Source: Brevibacterium renqingii (lineage in GTDB: Bacteria > Actinomycetota > Actinomycetes > Actinomycetales > Brevibacteriaceae). Taken from it: a stretch of 64,000 nt of DNA. How positions within the stretch are numbered: the first letter of the stretch is position 1; the number at the start of each line of letters is the position of its first letter. Below the pieces are notes generated by a model that worked only from the letters and a program-made list of their open reading frames with translations, made no database searches and had not been told where the DNA came from. Below, one piece after another: positions 8,922 to 16,761 of this stretch. A program made the position numbers and the translations under genes. Location of the stretch: assembly GCF_017808105.1 (NCBI RefSeq), contig NZ_JADBHF010000010.1, positions 62,001 through 126,000 of the forward strand, in the 5' to 3' direction.

Positions 8922-11582
8922 TCAGTGGGCGGCGGCGTGCCAGGAGATTCCGGTGCCGACGTTGACGTCGAGCGGCACGTCGAGTTCGAAGGCCGACCCC
9001 ATCTCCTCGGTGACGATCGCCGTCACCTCGTCGACTTCCTCCGGGTGGAGGTCGACGATGATCTCGTCATGGACCTGCAGGAGCATCGGGGAGCGCAGAC
9101 TCTCGAGGCGGTCGGCGACCTTGAGCATCGCGATCTTCATGATGTCCGCGGCCGAACCCTGGATCGGAGCGTTGAGCGCCGCCCGCTCGGCCATGTCCCG
9201 CAGCTGTCGTCGATCGCTGTGCAGAGCCGGCAGGTAGCGCCGACGTCCCATGATGGTCTCCGTGTATCCGTTCGCCCGGGCCTGCTCGACGATCTCGTCG
9301 AGATAGTCCTTGACCGCACCGAAGCGTTCGAAGTACTGCTCCATGAGACCCTTGGCCTCGTCGACACCGATCGCCAGCTGTCTGGAGAGCCCGTAGGCGG
9401 ACAGTCCGTAGACGAGGCCATACGACATCGCCTTGACCTTCGAACGCATCTCGGAGTCCACCTCGTCGATGCCGACGCCGAACACCTTCGACCCGACGTA
9501 GGAGTGCAGGTCCTCGCCGTCCTTGAATGCCTGGATGAGTGCGGCATCGCCGGACAGATGCGCCATGATGCGCATCTCGATCTGCGAGTAGTCGGCTGTG
9601 AGCAGGCGACCTCCTGTGACGCCGGGATCGGCGATGAAGATCTCTCGGATGCGACGACCGGATTCGGTGCGGACGGGAATGTTCTGCAGGTTCGGGTCGA
9701 GCGAGGACAGCCGACCGGTGGCGGCGACCGTCTGCTGGTAGGTCGTGTGGATGCGACCGTCGTCGGCGACGGTCTTGAGCAGTCCGACGACGGTCTGCTT
9801 GAGCTTCGTCGAGTCCCGGTACGCCAGGAGGTGCTGGAGGAAGGGGTGTTCGGTCTTGACGAAGAGTTCGGCCAGCGCATCGGCGTCGGTCGTGTAACCC
9901 GTCTTCGTGCGCTTCGTCTTGGGCATATCGAGTTCGTCGAAGAGCACGGCCTGCAGCTGTTTCGGCGATCCGAGGTTGACCTCATGGCCGATCGCCTCGT
10001 AAGCCTGCTGTGCGCTGGCCTCGGCCTGCCGGGTGAATTCCCCGATGAGGCCGGACAGGCCGTCCTCGTCGACGGCGATGCCTCTGAGCTCCATTCGAGC
10101 GAGCACCGGCACGAGCGGCAGTTCGATCTCGCGGTAGACCCGGGTCATGTTCGCATCCTCGACGGCCTTCGCCAGCACATCGTGGACTTCGAGCAGCGCT
10201 GCGGCGCGCTGCCCGTGCGTGCTCACGGTCGCATCGGAGTCGAGGTCGAGCGCGAGTTGCCCCGAATCGGCCGCGGGTTCGCCGAGGTCGATTCCGGCGC
10301 GTTCGGAGGCGATCTGTCCGAGTTCGTAGGAGCGGGCGTCGGGAACGAGGAGGTAGGCGGCGAGTGCTGTGTCCCCGCCGATGTCGGTCACTGAGAGGCC
10401 GATCGATTCCCAGGCCTTGATCTGCAGCTTCGCACTGTGGAGGATGAGCGAGCGTCGGGCCAGGGCGGCGCCGAGCTCGATGATCGATGCTTCGCTCGCC
10501 TCGGCGAGGTCGACGACCCAGGCCTGAGCGGGTTCGGCGGAGACCGCGAGGACTCGCGCGTCGCCGTGGCCGAGCTCGAACCGCGCGTCGGAGTCGAGCG
10601 CCAGCACGTCGTGGTCGGCGATGTTCGCCAGCAATGTGTCGACGCCGACGGACTCGACAGCGGTTTCGCGGGCCGGCATGTCTTCGGTCTCGGCGGCGTC
10701 CGGGAAGATGGCGGCCAGTCGCTTGCCCAGGGCTTGGAACTCGAGCTGGTCGAACAGGCTGGACAGTTCTGCGGGATCGCCCTCGCCCCAGCCGAGATCG
10801 TCGAAGCTCAGCCCGAGGTCGACGTCGTCGAGGAGACGGTTGAGACGGAAGTTCCGCTCCACCTCGGCGAGGTGGTCGCGCAGCTTCTGCCCGACCTTCC
10901 CGCCGATCGAATCGGCGTTGTCGAGGACCCCGCGCAGGTCCCCGTGAGCGGCGATCCACTTCGCCGCGGTCTTGTCCCCCACGCCGGGGACTCCGGGCAG
11001 GTTGTCGGCCTTCTCACCGACGAGCGCTGCCAGCCCCCGGTAGTTCGCGGGACTGACGCCGTACTTCTCCTCGATGGCCGCGGGCGTCATCCGGTTGAGG
11101 TCGCTGACTCCGCGCTTGGGATAGAGGATCGTCACCGTTTCGGATGCGAGTTGGAAGGAGTCCTTGTCCCCGCTCATCACTGCCACGGCTGCGCCGGCTT
11201 CGGTGCCGATGCGCGTCATGGTCGCCAATGCGTCATCGGCTTCGAACCCCTCCTTCGTCACGACCGTGATGCCCATGGCCAGCACGATGTCCTTGATGAG
11301 GTCGATCTGGGAGTGGAACTCAGGCGGGGTCTTGGCCCGACCGGCCTTGTATTCGGCATACTCCTCGAGGCGGAACGTCTGCCGACCGAGGTCGAAGGCG
11401 ACCGCCACATGGCTCGGTGCTTCGTCGCGGAGGACGTTGATGAGCATCGAGATGAAGCCGTAGATGGCGTTCGTCGTCTGCCCCGTGCTGGTGGAGAAGT
11501 TCTCCACCGGGAGGGCGTGAAAGGCCCGGTAGGCAAGGGAGTGTCCGTCGATGAGCAGGAGGGATTCGTTTGAGTGACTCAC
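8922..11582 (-). CDS. polA: DNA polymerase I
   Basis: 886 residues from the GTG at 11582. The N-terminal 5'-3' exonuclease domain begins LLLIDGHSLAYRAF. The middle 3'-5' exonuclease-like domain appears inactive: the DxE of Exo I is LALDSDA, and the Exo II Asn/Asp are not conserved. The polymerase domain has motif A DYSQIEMRI, motif B KAMSYGLVYGLSAYGL and motif C QVHDEIIVD. It fills gaps in repair and removes RNA primers. The frame is open further upstream, but the GTG sits 7 bases after TAGGCT and matches the family start, suggesting a leaderless mRNA. Confidence 0.97.
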   Translation of the reverse strand: MSHSNESLLLIDGHSLAYRAFHALPVENFSTSTGQTTNAIYGFISMLINVLRDEAPSHVAVAFDLGRQTFRLEEYAEYKAGRAKTPPEFHSQIDLIKDIVLAMGITVVTKEGFEADDALATMTRIGTEAGAAVAVMSGDKDSFQLASETVTILYPKRGVSDLNRMTPAAIEEKYGVSPANYRGLAALVGEKADNLPGVPGVGDKTAAKWIAAHGDLRGVLDNADSIGGKVGQKLRDHLAEVERNFRLNRLLDDVDLGLSFDDLGWGEGDPAELSSLFDQLEFQALGKRLAAIFPDAAETEDMPARETAVESVGVDTLLANIADHDVLALDSDARFELGHGDARVLAVSAEPAQAWVVDLAEASEASIIELGAALARRSLILHSAKLQIKAWESIGLSVTDIGGDTALAAYLLVPDARSYELGQIASERAGIDLGEPAADSGQLALDLDSDATVSTHGQRAAALLEVHDVLAKAVEDANMTRVYREIELPLVPVLARMELRGIAVDEDGLSGLIGEFTRQAEASAQQAYEAIGHEVNLGSPKQLQAVLFDELDMPKTKRTKTGYTTDADALAELFVKTEHPFLQHLLAYRDSTKLKQTVVGLLKTVADDGRIHTTYQQTVAATGRLSSLDPNLQNIPVRTESGRRIREIFIADPGVTGGRLLTADYSQIEMRIMAHLSGDAALIQAFKDGEDLHSYVGSKVFGVGIDEVDSEMRSKVKAMSYGLVYGLSAYGLSRQLAIGVDEAKGLMEQYFERFGAVKDYLDEIVEQARANGYTETIMGRRRYLPALHSDRRQLRDMAERAALNAPIQGSAADIMKIAMLKVADRLESLRSPMLLQVHDEIIVDLHPEEVDEVTAIVTEEMGSAFELDVPLDVNVGTGISWHAAAH

Positions 11583-11588
11583 ATGGCA

Positions 11589-11595
11589 TAGCCTA
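11589..11595. promoter_or_regulatory. Overlapping divergent -10 elements of polA and the thioesterase
   Basis: The 7-mer TAGCCTA reads TAGCCT on the plus strand (11589-11594) and TAGGCT on the minus strand (11595-11590). Both fit TANNNT. On the minus strand 7 bases separate it from the polA GTG; on the plus strand a start near 11601 gives a short leader with an RBS for the thioesterase. Confidence 0.5.
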
Positions 11596-11624
11596 GCGTT
11601 CGAACCTGACTCGAAGGAGAACCG

Positions 11625-12083
11625 ATGCTGCGTCCCGAAGTTTCCCTGACCTCGCACACGCCCGCCGACCAGATCGAGCGGCTGCTCGAGCAGCTGCGCT
11701 CACCGGGAGCGGGCGGCGACCTGGCGGGGAAGATGGGCATCGAGTTCGTTGAGCTCGGTCACGGTCATCTCACCGCCACCGCTCCTGTGCAGGGCAATAC
11801 TCAGCCGATGGGACTCTTCCACGGCGGGGCTCATGTCGTGCTCGCCGAGTCGTTGGCCTCGATGCATTCCTACCTGCTCGCGGGCGGGAAGGGCGTCGTC
11901 GGCGTCGACCTCAACGCCACGCATCTGCGTGCGGCTCGTGAGGGTGTCGTCACCGGCCGCGCCGAGGTGCTCCACCAGGGACGCACGATCGTCTCGCACG
12001 AAGTGAGGATGACGGATGCGTCGGAGCGCCTGCTCTCGATCGTGCGGATCACGAATATGATCCTCAGGACCGAGGCGAAGTAG
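11625..12083 (+). CDS. PaaI-family hotdog thioesterase
   Basis: 152 residues, a single hotdog domain. It carries the acyl-CoA thioesterase pattern GLFHGGAHVVLAESLAS (about 63-79), where the HGG loop and following acidic residue form the active site, then GVDLNATHLRAAREGVVTG. It probably hydrolyses aromatic or other small acyl-CoAs. The RBS GAAGGAGA lies just before the ATG. It is divergent from polA and convergent with the response regulator. Confidence 0.9.
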   Translation: MLRPEVSLTSHTPADQIERLLEQLRSPGAGGDLAGKMGIEFVELGHGHLTATAPVQGNTQPMGLFHGGAHVVLAESLASMHSYLLAGGKGVVGVDLNATHLRAAREGVVTGRAEVLHQGRTIVSHEVRMTDASERLLSIVRITNMILRTEAK

Positions 12084-12160
12084 CCGGCGGCCGAGGCACC
12101 GGCGACGGCTGCGGCGGCCGACCGACCACGATGGTGGACGCGCGGCGCCAGCCGACGAAG

Positions 12161-12193
12161 GAGGGCCCCGACTGCTGAGCAGTCAGGGCCCTC
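12161..12193. terminator. Bidirectional hairpin between convergent genes
   Basis: GAGGGCCC and GGGCCCTC flank an inner GACTGC/GCAGTC stem with a 3-base loop and one C-A mismatch between the two stems. The 14-bp structure sits midway between the thioesterase and response-regulator stop codons and can serve both. There is no U-tract. Confidence 0.65.
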
Positions 12194-12210
12194 GACGGAC
12201 GTGGGGTGGG

Positions 12211-12831
12211 CTACTTCTTCGAGCCGATCTGATTGAGAACGGTCTCGGCGACCTCGCGCATGGTCAGTCGGCGATCCATGGAGGTCTTCTGGATCCAGCG
12301 GAAGGCCTCGGGCTCGCTCAGGCCCATCGAGGTCTGCAGCAGGCTCTTGGCGCGTTCGACGAGCTTGCGGGTCTCGAAGCGCTCGGTGAGATCGGAGATC
12401 TCAGATTCGAGGGAGCTGATCTCCGCATGGCGCGAGAGCGCGATCTCGAGCGCCGGAATGAGATCGGCCGAGGTGAACGGCTTGACCACATAGGCCATCG
12501 CACCGGCGTCACGGGCGCGCTCGACGAGTTCCTTCTGCGAGAACGCGGTGAGCAGCACGACCGGGGCGATGCGGGCGCGGGCGATGCGCTCGGCCGCGGA
12601 GATGCCGTCGAGGATCGGCATCTTGATGTCCATGACGACGAGATCGGGACGGAGCTCCTCGGCCAGGCGGATGGCGGACTCACCGTCGGCGGCCTCGCCG
12701 ACGACGTCGTAGCCGACCTCGCGCAGCATTTCTACGATATCGAGACGAATCACTGCCTCGTCTTCGGCCACGACGACGCGGCGGACCGGCACGGACTCAT
12801 CTGCAGTTGACTGTTCGCTGTTTGAAAGCAC
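12211..12831 (-). CDS. pdtaR: ANTAR-domain response regulator (PdtaR-like)
   Basis: 206 residues. The receiver domain (about 17-135) has the acidic pocket E23/D24, phospho-acceptor D68 (VVMDIKMP), T95 and the switch Lys in YVVKPFT. The ANTAR domain (about 145-200, KLVERAKSLLQTSMGLSEPEA) binds paired RNA hairpins to promote antitermination. The length and layout match mycobacterial PdtaR, the partner of the kinase PdtaS. No kinase gene is adjacent. The GTG start lies 6 bases after TAGACT, implying a leaderless mRNA. Confidence 0.93.
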   Translation of the reverse strand: MLSNSEQSTADESVPVRRVVVAEDEAVIRLDIVEMLREVGYDVVGEAADGESAIRLAEELRPDLVVMDIKMPILDGISAAERIARARIAPVVLLTAFSQKELVERARDAGAMAYVVKPFTSADLIPALEIALSRHAEISSLESEISDLTERFETRKLVERAKSLLQTSMGLSEPEAFRWIQKTSMDRRLTMREVAETVLNQIGSKK

Positions 12832-12837
12832 GGCACC

Positions 12838-12843
12838 AGTCTA
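12838..12843 (-). promoter_or_regulatory. -10 element of the ANTAR regulator (leaderless)
   Basis: TAGACT, 6 bases, GTG. Confidence 0.5.
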
Positions 12844-12972
12844 GACCAGGCCCGGCTCCTCCTGACCAGCGGGCGGGAAAGTTTCTTCTGTGAGGGTGGC
12901 CACCAGCGGTGACCACGGCCACCGGCGCACTGCTGCCGCTCGACGGATTGTGCAATCCCAGACGCCTGGCAG

Positions 12973-12978
12973 TAGAAT
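12973..12978 (+). promoter_or_regulatory. -10 element of tRNA-Leu
   Basis: TAGAAT 42 bases before the mature tRNA 5' end. It predicts a 5' leader of about 35 bases removed by RNase P. The nearest -35-like hexamer (TTGTGC) is 19 bases upstream. Confidence 0.5.
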
Positions 12979-13020
12979 CATCCACGTCGCGTGGCGGCCT
13001 TCGAACGGGCGCCGGTGCGA

Positions 13021-13102
13021 GCCGGATTGGCGGAATCGGTAGACGCGGTGCACTCAAAATGCATTGTCGAAAGACGTGCGGGTTCGAGTCCCGCATCCGG
13101 TA
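13021..13102 (+). tRNA. tRNA-Leu (CAA)
   Basis: 82 bases. Acceptor arms GCCGGAT and ATCCGGT pair with one terminal G-U, and the discriminator is A. The anticodon stem GTGCA/TGCAT encloses the loop CTCAAAA with anticodon CAA at 13055-13057, reading UUG. The T-arm is GCGGGTTCGAGTCCCGC. A short variable arm before the T-arm gives the class II form. CCA is not encoded. Confidence 0.97.
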
Positions 13103-13109
13103 CGGAACC

Positions 13110-13142
13110 CTGAGCCGCGGCCTCGACCAGGTCGCGGCTCAG
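13110..13142 (+). terminator. tRNA-Leu terminator
   Basis: A perfect 10-bp stem CTGAGCCGCG/CGCGGCTCAG with a 13-base loop starts 8 bases after the tRNA and is followed by the T-rich TCGTCTTC. Confidence 0.75.
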
Positions 13143-13172
13143 TCGTCTTCGCGGCGAGCCCCGCGCCGCTTT

Positions 13173-13239
13173 CCCGCAGCACTCAGCACTTCCCCCGTTT
13201 CTCGCGCCCGCAGCCCTCAGCACTCCTCCGCCCCTCGCG
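13173..13239. repeat. Two-copy tandem repeat, 34 and 33 bp
   Basis: Copy 1 (13173-13206) and copy 2 (13207-13239) both begin CCCGCAGC, continue CTCAGCACT and end CTCGCG. They differ at a few positions and one indel. A third CCCGC follows but the copy does not continue. Confidence 0.7.
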
Positions 13240-13272
13240 CCCGCGGGGTTCCTGCACGCTCCCTGCGCCGTC

Positions 13273-13335
13273 TGTGGTCACGGAACCGAGGAGAATCCGC
13301 CGAATCGCGGCCATTTCCTCGGTGCGCTGACCACA
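13273..13335. repeat. Imperfect 20-bp inverted repeat
   Basis: Left arm 13273-13292 reads TGTGGTCA, 4 bases, ACCGAGGA. Right arm 13316-13335 is TCCTCGGT, 4 bases, TGACCACA, the reverse complement except for the central 4. Partial pairing continues 3-4 bases outward. The arms are 23 bases apart. Confidence 0.7.
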
Positions 13336-13443
13336 AACAGTGCTCGACTGGGCGGCGGCTCGCAGGAGCACAGGCGAGGGAGCCGCAGATCCCGACAGTC
13401 CGGTCGTCCTCACCGCGCAGACCGCGGGTGTCAGACACGCTGA

Positions 13444-13470
13444 CCGGCATGAACGAGACGCTCATGCCGG
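13444..13470. repeat. Perfect 9-bp inverted repeat beside the dctA terminator
   Basis: CCGGCATGA and TCATGCCGG with a 9-base loop, 11 bases from the hairpin assigned as the dctA terminator. It may be a second terminator or a REP-like palindrome. Confidence 0.6.
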
Positions 13471-13481
13471 CCCGGCTGTCA

Positions 13482-13501
13482 CCGGGTCGCGTTCGACCCG
13501 G
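13482..13501 (-). terminator. Terminator of the dicarboxylate symporter gene
   Basis: CCGGGTCG/CGACCCGG with a 4-base loop starts 8 bases after the stop codon on the minus strand. No U-tract follows. Confidence 0.55.
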
Positions 13502-13509
13502 GCTCCGAC

Positions 13510-14919
13510 TCAGTCGCGCATCCGGCCGACGGCGGCTTCGCCGACGGGTTCGCGTGCGGCGCCTTCTGCGGCGATCGCCTCCTCGGTCTCGGCCTCCTCC
13601 TCGACCGGAACGTAGCCGTTGATGCGCTGCGCATCAAAGCGTTCGACATCCAGGATCTCATGCCGCTTGGCCACGATGGCCGGGATGAGCGCCTGACCTG
13701 AGACGTTGAGCGCTGTCCGGCCCATGTCGACGATCGGCTCGATCGCCAGCAGCAGGCCGACGCCCTCGAGAGGCAGGCCCAGAGTCGACAGCGTGAGCGT
13801 GAGCATCACGGTGGCGCCGGTGGTGCCCGCCGTCGCCGCCGATCCGATGACCGCGACGAAGATGATGAGCAGGTACTGGATGAGTGAGAGGTCGACGCCG
13901 AAGAACTGCGCGACGAACACCGCGGCGATGGCCGGATAGATCGCGGCGCAGCCGTCCATCTTCGTCGTCGAGCCGAAGGGCACGGCGAAGGCCGCATAGC
14001 TCTGCGGCACACCGAAGTTGTCGGTCGCGACCTTCTGCGTCACGGGCATCGTCCCGATCGAGGACCGGGAGACGAATCCCATCTGAGTGGCGGGCCACAC
14101 ACCGGAGAAGTACTGCCGGACCGAGAGACCATTGGCCTTGGCCAGTGCCGGATAGACGCCGAAGAACACGATGGCCAGTCCCACGTAGACGGCCACGACG
14201 AACCACAGCAGCGAACCCATCGTCGACCAGCCGTAGGAGTTCACCGCATTGCCGATCAGGCCCAGGGTGCCGATCGGGGCGATGCGCACGATCCACCACA
14301 CGACCTTCTGCACCACGGCCAGGGCCGCCTCGGTGAACTCGAGGAACGGTTCCGCGGCCTTGCCGACCTTGACGGCGGCGATGCCGATGGCACCCGAGAC
14401 GATGATGAGCTGGAGGATGTTGAAGTCGACTTCGGAGCTCAGTCCTCCGGCTTCATCGGCCGAGGTGGCCACTTCGAGTCCGAGGAAGTTCACCGGCACC
14501 AGCCCGGTGAGGAAACCGATCCAGCTGCCCTGCGAATCCGGAGCGGATCCGCTCAGTGAGGTGGCATCGGCGTGCGCGCCCGGTTGGATGACGACGCCGA
14601 GGATGAGGCCGATGAGCACGGCGATGAGGGCGGTGAGCGCGAACCACAGCAGGGTCGACACGGCGAGTCGGGCGGCATTGGTGACCTTGCGCAGATTGCC
14701 GATGCTCGCGATGATCGCGGTGATGACCAGTGGGACCACAGCGGCCTTGAGGAGAGTCACATAGGACGATCCGATGGTGTCGAGCGTCTGCCCGAGCCAG
14801 TTGTCTTCGGTTCCGCTGACCGGACCCCATGACCGCGCGATGAGCCCGAGGATGACACCGGCGATGAGTGCGATGGTCACCTGCACTCCGAATGACTTGC
14901 TCCATGCGGGCAGTCTCAT
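13510..14919 (-). CDS. Dicarboxylate/amino acid:cation symporter (DAACS family)
   Basis: 469 residues, DctA/GltP-type sodium- or proton-coupled carrier with about eight membrane helices. The first helical hairpin carries SRSSIGTMPVT, the counterpart of the serine-rich substrate-binding motif. Helix 7 has KMDGCA in place of the NMDGT cation-binding motif, a noticeable variation. The C-terminal tail is acidic and Ala-rich. AGGAGA is 8 bases before the ATG. It is a single-gene unit with its own terminator. The substrate may be C4-dicarboxylates or glutamate/aspartate; the sequence does not settle which. Confidence 0.92.
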   Translation of the reverse strand: MRLPAWSKSFGVQVTIALIAGVILGLIARSWGPVSGTEDNWLGQTLDTIGSSYVTLLKAAVVPLVITAIIASIGNLRKVTNAARLAVSTLLWFALTALIAVLIGLILGVVIQPGAHADATSLSGSAPDSQGSWIGFLTGLVPVNFLGLEVATSADEAGGLSSEVDFNILQLIIVSGAIGIAAVKVGKAAEPFLEFTEAALAVVQKVVWWIVRIAPIGTLGLIGNAVNSYGWSTMGSLLWFVVAVYVGLAIVFFGVYPALAKANGLSVRQYFSGVWPATQMGFVSRSSIGTMPVTQKVATDNFGVPQSYAAFAVPFGSTTKMDGCAAIYPAIAAVFVAQFFGVDLSLIQYLLIIFVAVIGSAATAGTTGATVMLTLTLSTLGLPLEGVGLLLAIEPIVDMGRTALNVSGQALIPAIVAKRHEILDVERFDAQRINGYVPVEEEAETEEAIAAEGAAREPVGEAAVGRMRD

Positions 14920-15038
14920 GTGATAACTCTCCTAGCTGTTCCTTCCCGCGTTCTGCTGCGGGGAGTGTTCGACAGGAACAACTGTTGAGCAATTCTGGAA
15001 ATTCCGCAAATCCGTGTGAGCTGCGCCGCATGCGCAAA

Positions 15039-15078
15039 CCGGCGGCGCCCGACCCTGATTCGGATCGGACGCCGCCGG
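15039..15078 (-). terminator. pyk terminator
   Basis: A long stem starts 21 bases after the pyk stop. CCGGCGGCG/CGCCGCCGG extends inward through G-U and C-G pairs to about 14 bp, with a 12-base loop. It lies between pyk and the dctA-like gene, both on the minus strand. Confidence 0.7.
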
Positions 15079-15098
15079 CATCGTCGACTCTCGCGGGC

Positions 15099-16646
15099 TC
15101 AGTGCCGGGGCGAGCCGCCCTCCCGGACGATCGGGACCTCACGGGTGATCGGGGATTCGGGAACGACCCCGTATCCGGCCAGCGGATCCTCCTCGGAGTC
15201 CGAGGCGTCCTGGTAGGCGGCCGTGACGCCCTTGGCGGCATCCCCGATGGAATGGATGCGCAGGGCGTTCGTCGAGCCGGGGATCCCAGGAGGAGAACCG
15301 GCCACGAGGATGCTCTGGTCCCCTTCGCGAGCGGTGCCGTCGGCGAGCAGGACCGCGTCGACCTGCCTGGCCATCTGGTCGGTGTGCCGCACCGGCTTGA
15401 CGAGATACGGCCGCACTCCCCAGGTCAGGGCCAGCTGATGGCGGACCTGCGCGTCGGGGGTGAAGCCGAGGATCGGCCAAGCCGGGCGCAGACGCGACAT
15501 CCGGCGCACCGAATCACCGGTCTGTGAGAACGTGCACAGCAAGTCGATGTCGAGTTGCTGAGCAATCTGTACGGCAGCCGCGGTCACCGCTCCGCCCTTC
15601 GTATGCGGCACAGTGCCCAGCGGCGGAATCCGGTCGAGACCGTGCTCCTCGGTGGAGCCGATGATCCGACTCATCGTCCGGATCGCCTCGATCCAGTGGG
15701 CGCCGACCGACGTCTCCCCGGAGAGCATGAGCGCATCGGCGCCGTCGAGGACGGCGTTCGCGCAGTCACTGGCCTCGGCCCGGGTGGGGCGCGAAGCTTC
15801 GATCATGGTCTCGAGCATCTGCGTGGCCACGATGACCGGCTTCGCCTGCTGACGCGCGATCTCGACAGCGCGCTTCTGCACGATCGGGACCTGCTCGAGC
15901 GGCAGCTCGACTCCGAGGTCTCCCCGGGCGACCATGATGCCGTCGAATGCGTCGATGACCTCATCGAGCCGGTCGACGGCCTGAGGCTTCTCGAGCTTGG
16001 CGATGACGGGCGCGGTGATCCCGACCTCGTCCATGACGGCGCGCACATCGTCCATGTCCTCCGGGCTGCGGACGAAGGACAGCGCGACCCAGTCGAAGCC
16101 GAGCTGCAGCCCCCACTTGAGGTCGTCGATGTCCTTCTCCGACAGGGCCGGGACGGACACCGGCACGCCGGGCAGGTTGATGCCCTTGTGGTTGGAGATG
16201 GTTCCGCCGATCTCCACCTCGGTGACCACCTCGGTGTCGGTGACCTCGGTGGCGCGCAGGCGCAGGCGCCCGTCGTCGATGAGCAGCGGATCGCCGACGG
16301 AGACGTCCTCGGCCAGGGTCGGAAGCGTTGTGCTCACGATTTCGGCGGTGCCGGACACATCACGGCTGGTGATCGTGAAGGCGGATCCTTCGGTGAGCTC
16401 CTCCTTGCCGTTGGCGAAGGTGCCCACGCGGATCTTCGGCCCCTGCAGGTCGAGCAGCACGGCGACCGCCCGTCCGGTGTCGAGGGCCGCCTGTCGGACC
16501 CATGCGAACTTCTCCTCGTGTTCGTCTCGGGTTCCGTGGCTGAGGTTGAATCGCGCGACGTCGACTCCTTCATCGACGAGTGCGCGGATCTCTTCGTAGG
16601 AATTCTGGTTCGGACCTAAAGTTGCGACTATCTTTGCACGCCTCAT
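15099..16646 (-). CDS. pyk: Pyruvate kinase
   Basis: 515 residues from the ATG at 16646 (MRRAKIVATLGP). It converts phosphoenolpyruvate and ADP to pyruvate and ATP. FNLSHG, the K+-site region, is near residue 35. The catalytic Lys is in APVIAKLEKPQ and the Mg2+-binding segment is GIMVARGDLGVELP. The C-terminal allosteric domain is complete and is followed by an acidic 35-residue tail not needed for the core fold. A GTG 9 bases upstream is also open, but TAGGGT 7 bases before this ATG and the family N-terminus favour the ATG. Confidence 0.97.
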   Translation of the reverse strand: MRRAKIVATLGPNQNSYEEIRALVDEGVDVARFNLSHGTRDEHEEKFAWVRQAALDTGRAVAVLLDLQGPKIRVGTFANGKEELTEGSAFTITSRDVSGTAEIVSTTLPTLAEDVSVGDPLLIDDGRLRLRATEVTDTEVVTEVEIGGTISNHKGINLPGVPVSVPALSEKDIDDLKWGLQLGFDWVALSFVRSPEDMDDVRAVMDEVGITAPVIAKLEKPQAVDRLDEVIDAFDGIMVARGDLGVELPLEQVPIVQKRAVEIARQQAKPVIVATQMLETMIEASRPTRAEASDCANAVLDGADALMLSGETSVGAHWIEAIRTMSRIIGSTEEHGLDRIPPLGTVPHTKGGAVTAAAVQIAQQLDIDLLCTFSQTGDSVRRMSRLRPAWPILGFTPDAQVRHQLALTWGVRPYLVKPVRHTDQMARQVDAVLLADGTAREGDQSILVAGSPPGIPGSTNALRIHSIGDAAKGVTAAYQDASDSEEDPLAGYGVVPESPITREVPIVREGGSPRH

Positions 16647-16653
16647 GCACTCC

Positions 16654-16659
16654 ACCCTA
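16654..16659 (-). promoter_or_regulatory. -10 element of pyk (leaderless)
   Basis: TAGGGT, 7 bases, ATG. The GGAG inside the spacer is too close to the ATG to act as a normal RBS. Confidence 0.45.
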
Positions 16660-16761
16660 CCTGCATCGCGACGACGGCTTCGACTCGTCCGCCGGGATGC
16701 GTTCTCGTTCGGCTGCCGGCACCTCAGTGTGCCAGTGTCTCAATGTTCGACATTTTTCATC

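Larger units (their letters stand above)
13143..13443. other. Non-coding stretch between tRNA-Leu and the dctA-like gene
   Basis: I see no convincing gene here. The open frames on both strands lack RBSs and family resemblance. The stretch does hold a two-copy tandem repeat and a long imperfect inverted repeat, listed separately. Confidence 0.6.

Noticed and set aside
11594-11604. GTTCGAAC near the polA promoter as a possible SOS box
   Set aside because: The actinobacterial LexA site is GAAC-N4-GTTC; this is the reverse arrangement without a spacer.
13021-13509. Genomic island integrated at tRNA-Leu
   Set aside because: No integrase and no repeat of the tRNA 3' end was found within the window; flanking genes are housekeeping.
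12909-13622. 237-codon plus-strand frame running through tRNA-Leu and the intergenic stretch
   Set aside because: It reads through the tRNA and a terminator and is Arg/Ser/Pro-rich junk.
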